Positions 11,123 to 21,570 of a DNA stretch of 64,000 bases are shown here, in pieces. The notes under the pieces are model-generated. The model saw only the letters and a list, made by a program, of their open reading frames with translations. It had not been told where the DNA came from and searched no databases. Location: NCBI GenBank assembly GCA_023678885.1, contig JAHCLQ010000822.1, positions 23,160 to 87,159 on the forward strand, given 5' to 3'. Each line of letters starts with the position of its first letter. The stretch's first letter is position 1. This DNA is from Pogostemon cablin (taxonomy: Eukaryota > Streptophyta > Magnoliopsida > Lamiales > Lamiaceae). The translations under genes were made by a program, and so were the position numbers.

Positions 11123-14100
11123 TATATGAGTTAAGAAAGGATAAACAACATATAATTCATGATAGAATCGACGTTTAAAGACTCATTATCTCTTCATTTA
11201 ATCAAATCATTGAATAAAGAACTCGTTTCCTTAAGAGTTAAGAAAGGATAAACAACCTATAATGCATGATAAATTCGACGTCTAAATACTCATTATCACT
11301 TCTTTTAAATGAATTTTTGAATAAAAAACTCCTTTCCTTATGAGTTAAGAAATGATAAACGATATATAATGCATGATAGATTCGACATTCAAATACTTAT
11401 TATCTCTTCGTTTAATCGAATCATGAATAAAGAACTCGTTTCCTTATGAGTTAAGAAAGGATAAACAACATATAATGCATGATAGATTCGACGTTCAAAT
11501 ACTTATTATCTCTTTGTTTAATCGAATCATTGAATAAAGAACTCATTTCTTTATGAGTTAAGAAAGGATAAACAACATATAATGCATGATAGATTCAACG
11601 TTTAAAGACTTATTATCTCTTTATTTAATCAAATCATTGAATAAAGAACTCGTTTCCTAATGATTTAAGAAAGGATAAACAACATATAATGCATGATAGA
11701 TTTGACGTTTAAAGACTCATTATCTCTTCATTTAATCGAATCATTGAATAAAGAACTCATTTCCTTATGAGTTAAGAAAGGATAAACAACATATAATGCA
11801 TGATAAATTCGACGTCTAAATACTCATTATCACTTCTTTTAAACGAATCTTTGAATAAAAAACTCCTTTCCTTATGAGTTAAGAAAGGATAAACAACATA
11901 TAATGCATGATAGATTCGACGTTTAAAGACTTATTATCTCTTCATTTAATCGAATCATTGAATAAAGAACTCGTTTCCTTATGAGTTAAAAAAGGATAAA
12001 CAACATATAATGCATGATAGAATCGACGTTTAAAGACTCATTATCTCTTCATTTAATCAAATCATTGAATAAAGAACTCGTTTCCTTAAGAGTTAAGAAA
12101 GGATAAACAACCTATAATGCATGATAAATTCGACGTCTAAATACTCATTATCACTTCTTTTAAACGAATTTTTGAATAAAAAACTCCTTTCCTTATGAGT
12201 TAAGAAATGATAAACGATATATAATGCATGATAGATTCGACGTTCAAATACTTATTATCTCTTCGTTTAATCGAATCATGAATAAAGAACTCGTTTCCTT
12301 ATGAGTTAAGAAAGGATAAACAACATATAATGCATGATAGATTCGACGTTCAAATACTTATTATCTCTTTGTTTAATAGAATCATTGAATAAAGAACTCA
12401 TTTCTTTATGAGTTAAGAAAGGATAAACAACATATAATGCATGATAGATTCGACGTTTAAAGACTTATTATCTCTTCATTTAATCGAATCATTGAATAAA
12501 GAACTCGTTTACTTATGATTTAAGAAAGGATAAACAACATATAATGCATGATAGATTTGACGTTTAAAGACTCATTATCTCTTCATTTAATCGAATCATT
12601 TAATAAAGAACTCGTTTCCTTATGAGTTAAGAAAGGATAAACAACATATAATACATGATAAATTCGACGTCTAAATACTCATTATCACTTCTTTTAAACG
12701 AATTTTTGAATAAAAAACTCCTTTCCTTATGAGTTAAGAAATGATAAACGATATATAATGCATGATAGATTCGATGTTCAAATACTTATTATCTCTTCGT
12801 TTAATCGAATCATGAATAAAGAACTCGTTTCCTTATGAGTTAAGAAAGGATAAACAACATATAATGCATGATAGATTCGACGTTTAAAGACTCATTATCT
12901 CTTCATTTAATCGAATCATTGAATAAAGAACTCGTTTCCTTCTGAGTTAAGAAAGGATAAACAAAATATAATGCATGATAAATTCGACGTCTAAATACTC
13001 ATTATCACTTCTTTTAAACGAATCTTTGAATAAAAAACTCCTTTCCTTATGAGTTAAGAAACGATAAACAACATATAATGCATGATAGATTTGGCGTTTA
13101 AAGACTCATTATCTCTTCATTTAATTAAATCATTAAATAAAGAACTCGTTTCCTTATGAGTTAAGAAAGGATAAACAACATATAATGCATGATAGATTCG
13201 ACGTCTAAATACTCATTATCACTTCTTTTAAACGAATCTTTGAATAAAAAACTCATTTCCTTATGAGTTAAGAAAGGATAAACAATATATAATATATGAT
13301 AGATTCGACGTTCAAATACTTATTATCTCTTTGTTTAATCGAATCATTGAATAAAGAACTCATTTCTTTATGAGTTAAGAAAGGATAAACAACATATAAT
13401 GCATGATAGATTCGACGTTTAAAGACTTATTATCTCTTCATTTAATCGAATTATTGAATAAAGAACTTGTTTTCTTATGATTTAAGAAAGGATAAACAAC
13501 ATATAATGCATGATAGATTCGACGTTTAAAGACTCATTATCTCTTCATTTAATCAAATCATTGAATAAAGAACTCGTTTCCTTATGAGTTAAGAAAGGAT
13601 AAACAACATATAATGCATGATAAATTCGACGTCTAAATACACATTATCACTTCTTTTAAACGAATCTTTGAATAAAAAACTCCTTTCCTTATGAGCTAAG
13701 AAAGGATAAACAACATATAATGCATGATAGATTTGATGTTTAAATAATCATTATCTCTTCATTTAATGGAATCATTAAATAAAGAACTCGTTTCCTTATG
13801 AGTTAAGAAAGGATAAACAACATATAATGCATGATAGATTCGACGTTTAAAGACTCATTATCTCTTCATTTAATCGAATCATTGAATAAAGAACTCGTTT
13901 CCTTATGAGTTAAGAAAGGATAAACAACATATAATGCATGATAAATTCGACGTCTAAATACTCATTATCACTTCTTTTAAACGAATCTTTGAATAAAAAA
14001 CTCATTTCCTTATGAGTTAAGAAAGGATAAACAACATATAATGCATGATAGATTTGACGTTTAAATACTCATTATCTCTTCATTTAATCGAATCATTTAA

Positions 14101-14387
14101 TAAAGAACTCGTTTCCTTATGAGTTAAGAAGGATAAACAACATATAATGCATGATAAATTCGACGTCTAAATACTCATTATCACTTCTTTTAAACGAATC
14201 TTTGAATAAAAAACTACTTTCCTTATGAGTTAAGAAAGGATAAACAATATATAATGTATGATAGATTCGACGTTCAAATACTTATTATCTCTTTGTTTAA
14301 TCGAATCATTGAATAAAGAACTCATTTCCTTATGAGTTAAAAAAGGATAAACAACATATAATGCATGATAGAATCGACGTTTAAAGA
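11123..14387 (+). repeat. 107-bp satellite array, block 2
   Basis: About 30 monomers in the same orientation as block 1. The marker gatagaatcg followed downstream by ccttaagag and caacctataatg occurs at 11161 and 12016, an 855-bp spacing (8 monomers minus one base), and the intervening monomers repeat in order: a local 8-mer HOR. Block 2 resumes at about monomer position 80, whereas block 1 stopped at position 17, so the element 1 junction is out of phase. The right end stops at monomer position 29 (aaaga), the left target duplication of element 2. Confidence 0.96.
14383..14387. other. Target-site duplication, left, element 2
   Basis: aaaga, monomer positions 25-29, identical to 21566-21570 on the other side. 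The right copy continues ctcatta exactly as an uninterrupted monomer would, so both flanks are in satellite phase. Confidence 0.88.
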
Positions 14388-15775
14388 TGTTGGCATTCGA
14401 TCGTTTGGTTAACGTGACCCGTTAGGGTTCCATGTATTTCTAACAAGCAGCAGAAGCAAGTAAACATGAAACACATTACCTTTCACCAAGGGTTGATGTA
14501 GAGGTTGAATTCTCGCTGGCAGTCTGCGCAGTCCCACGAGAATAGCTATAAGTTCCTCTTCTGATGTCGGAATTGAGTGATCTTTGTGCTCAGACGATCC
14601 TCTCTTCGACGGCTTTCCATCAGTATATAATACATCAAAATCGAAGAAATGTACGATTTTATATGAATTTTGGAACATGACGAACTGCAGCAGCAAACGA
14701 CCTTCCGGTCTTCTGCTGTATGTCCCAAGTCCGATCTCGACGTCGTGTGGGCGACGATCTACGAGACCTACTCAATCTGTTCTCAACCCTCATCACACGT
14801 GAATTATGAATTAGATTAGGGTTCCAGATAAGCGAGGTGACTTATATACATGGGCTACAGCAGGGACCAGGAGGAGAAATTGGGTTGGGCCTCCATTGGG
14901 CTTAAGTATCCAAGCTTAGCCCAAAGCTTATACTTAAGTCCAATAATAATAATATATTCCACTAAAATATTATTACTGCACTACCATACCAATCCCAAAA
15001 TTACATTTTGGGCTCCTTCTTATTATGAGCCCGTTAGTCTCCCCATGTTTAAGATATACAATGTCCATTAATTAATTTAAGTTACTGACAACTCAATTAA
15101 TTAATATCACATCCAAGAGTAGTACCACTCAACCTCATTATCATGCCGGAATAAATTCCACCTGCAGGGTTTACATGATAATCCTTATGAGCTCCTCAAG
15201 GGGACATCATCAACCTATGATGGACACGGATTCCTTCTACAATCAACAGCACACCATAGAGACAGCACTACTTCCCAACTCACCGAGTTTATTGATTTAA
15301 TTGCATGTAAATCTCACCCATTGATGAATCAAAGAAATACATACTGCCCTATGTGTCGAGATTATTGTATAGGGATTAAGAGCACGAACATCCATAATAA
15401 CTGAGATCAAGTTCTCCTATAAGTCAGTATAAATCGAACGATCTCAAGCGGTCCTGCTCAATACACACAAGTGCACTAATGTGATTCTATAGCCAAGACA
15501 AGCTAATACCAAACCACACTACAACCATCCCGATAGAGAGTCCCCGTCTATCTCGATTGTGAGCATCTGTTTATACTTTATAAGGAAACCGATAATATGA
15601 TCTTCCGCGTGTTGTCGCACAACATATTATCTACAGTATAAAGTAAGTGGACTATTGCATCGAACATATAAATAAATTATAAGATGCAATCATTTGATCA
15701 TATGATTCTCATTTCAAATTAATTGTTATAACATTGTTCATACAAAAAGCTAGACTTTTAGTATACAATCCAACA
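14388..15775 (-). repeat. Element 2 left LTR (1388 bp), copia family
   Basis: Starts TGTTGGCATTCGATCG and ends GTATACAATCCAACA. It aligns along most of its length with the element 1 LTRs but carries about 200 bp more in the 14490-14790 part, including the stretch covering the short frames 14409-14696 and 14584-14802, which I do not regard as genes. A minus-strand TATATAAG lies near 14840. No second copy of this LTR occurs at the other end of the element. Confidence 0.85.
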
Positions 15776-15786
15776 ATCTCCCACTT
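15776..15786 (-). other. Polypurine tract of element 2
   Basis: AAGTGGGAGAT on the minus strand, directly abutting the 1388-bp LTR, which is therefore in the 3' position. Confidence 0.88.
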
Positions 15787-15929
15787 ATACTAAAAGACTA
15801 TGCTGTCATGTCTTCCGCCATACATCTGATTCCCACTCCCACTACACGACCATTAAAAGCTCTCGCCTTAATATCCTTGTAAATGGATTTACTAGGTCAT
15901 CATCCGATGCAATCTAGGCGACAACAACC

Positions 15930-16260
15930 TTCCCCTCATCATACGATTTCTCGTAACAGGTGGTACTTGCACTCCATGTGTTTAATTGCCTTATGGGCTC
16001 GTGATTCCTTCAAGTTTGCAACTGCACCAATATCATCAATATAAATTGTGATATCCTTGGGCAAACTTAGAAACACTTCGAAGTTCATCTTGAAGTTTCT
16101 AGAGTCATACAGATACTTTGGCTGCCTCATATGCTCCAATTTATCATCTTTCCATGATGGAGTCCGGAGTCTGAAATATATTTCTATATAACACTCCTCC
16201 ACATTATGACTCAACTTCCTAAAATTAAACACATAACCTTGATGTGGATTTACTGCCGTC
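15930..16260 (-). pseudogene. Copia RNase H relic, element 2
   Basis: A minus-strand frame at 15939-16232 ends with DDIGAVANLKESRAHKAIKH and then MECKYHLLREIV, matching the conserved copia RNase H stretch (CDNSGAVANSKEP...SHKRGKHIERKYHLIREIV-like, from family knowledge). The N-terminal catalytic part is not readable here. Upstream and downstream sequence is frame-broken. Element 1 lacks this region altogether. Confidence 0.82.
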
Positions 16261-17200
16261 TAATTTGACTAAAAAATCCGAATCTACGTAATCCACAAGA
16301 AGCAGTGAATTTGCCCAGTAAGCTTACATATAATTTCCAGTCCTTCTCAGGCACTTCATATATGTCTTACCACAGTTCATCATTCTTGTTCCGGGTTACG
16401 TTGATACCCACTGTTCATGCGTTCAGCAAAATAGATATCCATTCTCGCGCATAGCATTCTTAAGATTAAGCTTCCTTATTCGCCGAAGCATAAGGAACCG
16501 CTTTCATCACCTTTATCTTCTTTTTATGTCTCAAGACATATTTTCTTAGATAAAGTCACTTGCTAAAACAAGTAAGGATCGTATCAATTCATGAAGCTTG
16601 AGACAAGCATAATATCCTTTCTTATGATCCGTATTACCGTGATCAAAAGGATATTTTTGCTCTTCTTAAGTCCTTCATTTCATACCGCTTTATTATCCAT
16701 ACACATACGCCCGACAATACTCTTTCATTGTCTCCAATGAGCAATATGTCATCTACGTATAGTACAAGAAATACCACCACATTTCCATCACTCTTTTCAA
16801 TACACAAGACCCATCCGATCATTGATTTGATCCATGTCACTGGATTACCTCATCAAAACGGATGTTTCATGATCTTGAAGCTTGTTTTAGTCCATTAATG
16901 GACAATCACAATGCTCTTAGCTCTTTGCAATGAATCACTCTGGTTGCTTCACATAGATGTTTCCCTTAAGACTTCCAATCAGGAAAGCTGTCTCGACATC
17001 TATTTGCTATCCCTTATATTTCATATGAGTAGCAACAAATAAAAGAGTTCGGATCAACTTAGGCATAGCTACCGGCGAACAGGTTTTCTCATAATCGAAT
17101 TCTTTCTTTCTGAGTATACCTTTTCGCAACAAGCTTGCTTCCAAGGTTTTCACCTTATTCTATGATCCTCTTTTATTCTTGCATGCCCGCTTCCAATGGC
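16261..17200 (-). pseudogene. Copia reverse transcriptase relic, element 2
   Basis: The minus-strand frame 16643-16840 reads VVVFLVLYVDDILLIGDN and then YEMKDL, the copia RT palm with an intact YVDD at 16748-16759. On both sides the frame is interrupted: toward the N-terminus by stops near 16860, toward the C-terminus just after MKDL. The VPYASA-like end lies near 16490. Collinear with 4841-5700 of element 1, which has YVDS. Not a complete enzyme. Confidence 0.85.
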
Positions 17201-17830
17201 TTTTACGCCATTTAGCGGTTCAACAAGAATCCAGACCTAATTTAAAATCGTTCTATTTTAATATTCATTGCACTTTGCTAGGATTAGGCATTTCTAACTT
17301 GTAGTGCTTCGTCGTATCCGTGGGTCCATTTCATGTTTGCGAGGGACCAAGTCTCACGACTTTCCCAAAACATGTATCTTACAAGTTGTCGAAGAACCCT
17401 CCCACTACAACAAGGCACTACATGCAATTGTATATCAGACGTGACACGCGTTGCAGTTTACCTTGTGGTATATCCTCTTGTACACATGGTACTTATACTT
17501 TGTGTTTTCCTCTCACTTCCTTTAGAACAACTTATACATGGGTATTTGATTTATTACATAGTCCTTTTTCCAAAAATCTAGTGTTTATGTTAACAATCAC
17601 TCTTCGATCTTGTGGACTAAATAAATCATCCTTCATTTTTCTAGGATATCCCACAAATAGAAAAACATTCTTACGAATTACTGTTCCTAGGGCATATCCA
17701 TAAAATGAATTTAGTAATTCCAAATAATTCATCATCTATCTAATCACTACCATAAGAGTGTTATTCCTTCTATTCGTCACACCATTAAGGTGGGAAATTC
17801 ATTTCCGAAGGTACCTTTCTCTTACTAGAT
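17201..17830 (-). pseudogene. Copia integrase C-terminal relic, element 2
   Basis: The minus-strand frame 17532-17735 gives LLNSFYGYALGT, then directly FLFVGYPRKMK, SPQDRRV and NTRFLEK. In intact copia integrases about 60 residues lie between the GYAL and FVGYP parts; they are missing here and in element 1. Upstream, NGVTNRRNNT-like residues mark the region after the third catalytic position, but the zinc finger and DDE core kept by element 1 at 6260-6720 are deleted (junction near 17790). Shadow frames 17320-17703 and 17333-17581 run on plus. Confidence 0.8.
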
Positions 17831-19080
17831 TAGAAGACTCATTATTAATTACTATTTGTCGCATCCAGGGGATAAACATGATTTAAGAGTGTACAAATTG
17901 TTCACCAACGTACCATAACAGATTACAACTCTATCATTCATTATAATGACCATATCATTTAAATGAAATGGAGTATACATCTATTAATGCATAGAAACCG
18001 AAATCAAATTCTTTCTATGAAAATGTACGTAAAGACAATTTCATAAAATCAAACGTCTACTCATATCATTTAATAAATAGACAACTCCCACTGCAATAGC
18101 CACGACTCTTGTAGTTTTACCCATGTCATAACAATCTTATCCTCACTTAGTAATAAACGTTTAGTGATTCCAGTATCTACACACTTCGTGTCAGTAAATG
18201 CCATCACTAATCATGTTTTAAACAACTAGTGAATAAGATATAAAACTTGTTCACATTATGATGAAATTGGCTTTCCTTTGCCACATGTTTTGCCAGAAGT
18301 TTTCCACCATATACATCCTATTGTAATTCAGGTGGAACTTACTCAAAAACATCTAGGCAATTCACAAAGAATTAAATTGATCTAGGTTTCCCTTCAATTT
18401 ATACTCCATGCTTTCCCAATTCATTCATCAAATTAAATCATGATCTTCTGCCTTTTAACTTACTCAAGTATCCGAAGAGTTACATGAGACCATCATATTT
18501 CTATGAACCTCTCATCTCTTCACTAGAGACTTTAATAGGCATCATGAGACGTCCATTGTGAGAACACACATGTATTTTCATAAGCAGTAAAATTCAAAAC
18601 CAAGATTCTTTTCTAATCATCTAATTTTGGACCAGTAAATATAATTTCTTTTAGTCAACCATAAGTGAAATAAAACCATTTGAAATTACAGAGAATCATA
18701 AATAAATATACCGATCAAATCTTCGAATTTTATCATTTTATATTGATTCCCTCAAAACTATATAAAAATAAAATTCACCGACACTCAAGCACCGTGAGTC
18801 TGCAAGCCACGTTAGTGTGGACGTTTACAAACCCAAATATTTACAAGAGAAGGTTTTACCCATTAATTTCATTTGTCAACCTAACTTTATGACAAAATAA
18901 TTAATAGTCGGTTCCTCTTTAGCCATGCAAATAATAGCAGTGACTCCGTTGGGGAGGATACTAATTATTTACACCTAAGTGTACACCATTATTTGATCCC
19001 AAGTCCACTGCACGAGCTTGTGTGCCTTACAGTTGGAGAAGTACACACGTGCTCGGATAGCTTCCTACAATCATCAATTA
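17831..19080 (-). pseudogene. Copia protease and probable gag relic, element 2
   Basis: The minus strand at about 18081-18120 encodes GKTTRVVAIAVGVVYL, the same protease-to-integrase linker as element 1. The remainder is collinear with 6721-7990, with stops in every frame. Gag is inferred from position only. The plus-strand frame 18680-18892 is not a gene. Confidence 0.48.
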
Positions 19081-19265
19081 TAAGTTTGTACCAGTGAGCC
19101 CCACATAAACTCATCCGTTAGGGAGGAAGGCCTATTGCCAACACGCAAGTTCATGTACCACATTACAAACAATAATTATGTAATGAAGTCTGTACCAGTG
19201 ATCCGTGAATAAACTCATCCGTTAGGGAGGAAGGCCTATTGCCAACACGCAAGTTTACTCACATC
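19081..19265 (-). repeat. Tandem duplication (~104 bp x 2) in element 2 leader
   Basis: aaactcat with the following ccgttagggaggaaggc occurs at 19107 and 19211. Same duplication as 7991-8165 of element 1. Confidence 0.8.
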
Positions 19266-19539
19266 ACTTACAAACCAATAATGGAGGCCGCGGGAATATT
19301 TACCAATCCCCTCTCCCACTTAGTTATTTAAGACCGAGGGTTTTTACATGCATATGATATTCAGAATAAAATACGCAACGCTAGCATGCTTCTATTACAG
19401 CACATAAGGCAGTAAATCACAGAGAGTCATGCATACATATATAACAATAATCAATAATTAAATCAATCATTAACAGTTATATATCAACGAATTCGATTGT
19501 TCGCCACCAGACACGAATATCAGCAAAGACTTCCAGACT

Positions 19540-19745
19540 ATCAAATTTTTGAAATTTCCAGATTGTCCAATTTTCGAAACCATCGATATCGACCGTCGAT
19601 ATCGTCCAGATTTTTCAAAATCATCGATATCGACTAGATTATCAAATATTCGAAAAACATCAAGATTATCAACATTCCAAAACTATCGATATCGATCGTC
19701 ATATCGTCTAGATTATCAAAATCATCGATATCGACGAGCAACCAT
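19540..19745. repeat. ~102-bp x 2 repeat with atcgatatcga palindromes
   Basis: Two imperfect units, with atcgtccaga at 19601 and atcgtctaga at 19703. Each carries copies of atcgatatcga, a palindrome overlapping ClaI and EcoRV-type words. Found only in element 2. The frame 19549-19764 reads through it and is not a gene. Confidence 0.75.
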
Positions 19746-20165
19746 ATATAACAATAATAGATAATTAAATCAATTGTGTCAGTTATATATTAGGAATCAA
19801 TTCAACATCCATATATAACAATAATAGACAATCAATTATAGCAGTTATATATTAGGAATTAATTCGACATCCATATATGACAATAATAGATTATTAAATC
19901 AATTATAGCAGTCATATATTAGGAATTAATTCGACATCCATATATAACAATAATATACAATCTATTATGGCAGTTATATATTAGGAATTAGTTTTCCTAA
20001 AATTGGATGTCTTATCCAACACTCTAGCAATACATGCATATAATATACCAAATATAATACGCAATCTAGCATGCTTCTATATAAGACAATAAATCATAGA
20101 GATCAAGCATCCATATATATATATAACAATAATAGACAATTAAATCAATTATGACAGTTATATAT
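19743..20165. repeat. 62-67-bp tandem repeat in element 2 leader
   Basis: Units begin catatataacaataatag and contain gttatatattaggaatt. Starts at 19743, 19810, 19872 and 19939 give periods of 67, 62 and 67 bp. Diverged units lie near 19438 and 20115. Very AT-rich; not present in element 1. Confidence 0.85.
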
Positions 20166-20439
20166 ATTAGGAATAAAAACGCCTCTAAATTTTAATGTCT
20201 TGTCCGACACTCCTACGGTGGAATTGATGCCTTACGCAACAAGCAGGATTGCTTGTGCCCCAAGATGTCCATCATCATATCCCACCGCCAATCATGTCAG
20301 GGAGCGCCCCAAGTGCCTTGACGAGCGCCCCTCGCCCGGACTGTCGCTCGTCCAAGGGCCTACTTGTATGGAACCAAGTTCAGCCCAACGCGCAACACCA
20401 AACTACACCAAATGTCGTTCGTAGTTCGAAACTGAAAGA

Positions 20440-21060
20440 ACCTCAGAATCCAATCTCCACCGTCCAGAATCTACTACTGTAAGTCATGAACATGATGTCT
20501 AAATTACAGATCTATCCAACGGTTATTTTATGAGAAACGGCTCTTTTCTCTCGACTGCGCAAAACAGAATCGCCCAAATATCTGCTTCTGTTTTCAGCGT
20601 ACTCCCAGTAAGAAAAGGCTCCAAATTCGATCTCCACCGTTCAGAATGTACATCCACAAGTTCTAAACGTGCTGACCAAATTAAAGCTTGATCCAACGAT
20701 TAGTTTGTCAGAAACGGCACTTTTCCTCGACTGCGCAAAACATAATCGCCCAAATATCTGCTTCTGTTTTCAGCGTACTCCCAGCAAGAAAAGGCTCCAA
20801 ATTCGATCTCCACCGTTCAGAATGTACATCCACAAGGTCTGAACGTGTTGACCAAATTACAGCTCGATCCAACGATTAGTTTGTCAGAAACGGCACTTTT
20901 CCCTCGACTGCGCAAAACAGAATCGCCCAAATATCTGCTTCTGTTTTCAGCGTACTCCCAGCAAGAAAAAGCTCCAAATTCGATCTCCACCGTTCAGAAT
21001 GTACATCCACAAGGTCTGAACGTGCTGACCAAATTACAGATCAATCCAACCGTTGATAAT
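20440..21060 (-). repeat. ~177-bp tandem repeat in element 2 leader
   Basis: The word ctgcgcaaaac occurs at 20555, 20731 and 20908 (176 and 177 bp apart), each copy followed by tctgcttctgttttcagcg and atctccaccgtt. There are about 3.5 units, the first most diverged. The region is GC-richer than its surroundings. Open frames 20688-20879 and 20845-21213 follow the repeat and are not considered genes. It sits about 300 bases from the primer site, in the untranslated leader. Confidence 0.87.
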
Positions 21061-21341
21061 CTGGTTACTGCCTCTGCAATATCACTACGCTGGATTTTCT
21101 CTCAAAAGCGTGATTCTATTTTTGCCCTCCCTTTCTTCCTTGCATGTGAAATTGACGAACAGTTTTCGTCGAATCCTCTCACACACAACCATGGACGAAT
21201 AGATATGATATAGGGTATATATTACATAGGGATATTCATGGTTTGCGCAATAAAACCAAAACCCTAAACATGTGATCCTAATTCCGAAAAATTAATCACA
21301 TAAACCCTAGCCTAACGTGTCACGCTTCACCACGAAACCTC

Positions 21342-21353
21342 GCTCTGATACCA
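21342..21353 (-). other. Primer-binding site, tRNA-iMet type, element 2
   Basis: TGGTATCAGAGC on the minus strand, two bases inside the 210-bp LTR, exactly as in element 1. The flanking leader (caccacgaaacc on plus) also matches element 1, so the homology of the two elements runs through the primer site and stops at the LTR edge. Confidence 0.93.
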
Positions 21354-21355
21354 AT

Positions 21356-21565
21356 TGTTGGGTTTATCCGCCCAGGGAGCCGGGCCCACTCAATCCACTA
21401 GCATGATATTGTCCGCTTTGGGCCGCCCATAGCCCGCACGGTTTTACCACTCTGAGCATCACGCTCAAAAGGCCTCATGCTAGGGAGAGTCCATCCCTCA
21501 TTTATAAACCTCTCGCCAACCCCACTTCTAACCGATGTGGGACTTTGGTTGACACCAAACCAACA
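21356..21565 (-). repeat. Element 2 right LTR (210 bp), TRIM-like
   Basis: Starts TGTTGGGTTTATCC and ends CACCAAACCAACA on plus. On the minus strand it begins TGTTGGTTTGGTGTC and soon contains GTCCCACATCGG, followed by GTGATGCTCAGAG and AAAGCGGACAATATC. I recognise these words from short LTRs (TRIM-like and related) widespread in plants. A TATA-like TTTATAAA lies at about 21500-21507, in the right sense for the minus strand. It occupies the 5' LTR position but is unrelated to the 1388-bp LTR at the other end. Confidence 0.82.
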
Positions 21566-21570
21566 AAAGA
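21566..21570. other. Target-site duplication, right, element 2
   Basis: aaaga directly after CCAACA, matching 14383-14387 and continuing into ctcatta in satellite phase. Confidence 0.88.

Larger units (their letters stand above)
14388..21565 (-). mobile_element. Copia-type relic with two unrelated LTRs, element 2
   Basis: A 7.2-kb insertion flanked by a perfect 5-bp target duplication. Minus-strand order: 210-bp LTR (21356-21565), initiator-Met primer site, long repeat-rich leader, gag/protease remnant, integrase, RT, RNase H, polypurine tract, 1388-bp LTR (14388-15775). The 1388-bp LTR is of element 1's family; the 210-bp LTR shares only the TGTTGG...CCAACA ends with it. The internal region is collinear with element 1 but has its own deletion of the integrase core and keeps the RNase H part that element 1 lost. 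No intact frame. Confidence 0.88.

Noticed and set aside
17320..17703. 127-codon plus-strand frame in element 2
   Set aside because: It is the reverse shadow of the integrase relic, whose minus-strand motifs (GYAL, FVGYP, FLEK) are clear.
21342..21353. Part of a tRNA gene (initiator Met)
   Set aside because: Only the primer-complementary 12 bases are present, next to an LTR; no cloverleaf sequence follows.
21356..21565. The 210-bp unit as an independent solo-LTR insertion
   Set aside because: It is joined to a primer site and leader matching element 1, and the target duplication pairs with the far end of element 2, not with a site beside it.
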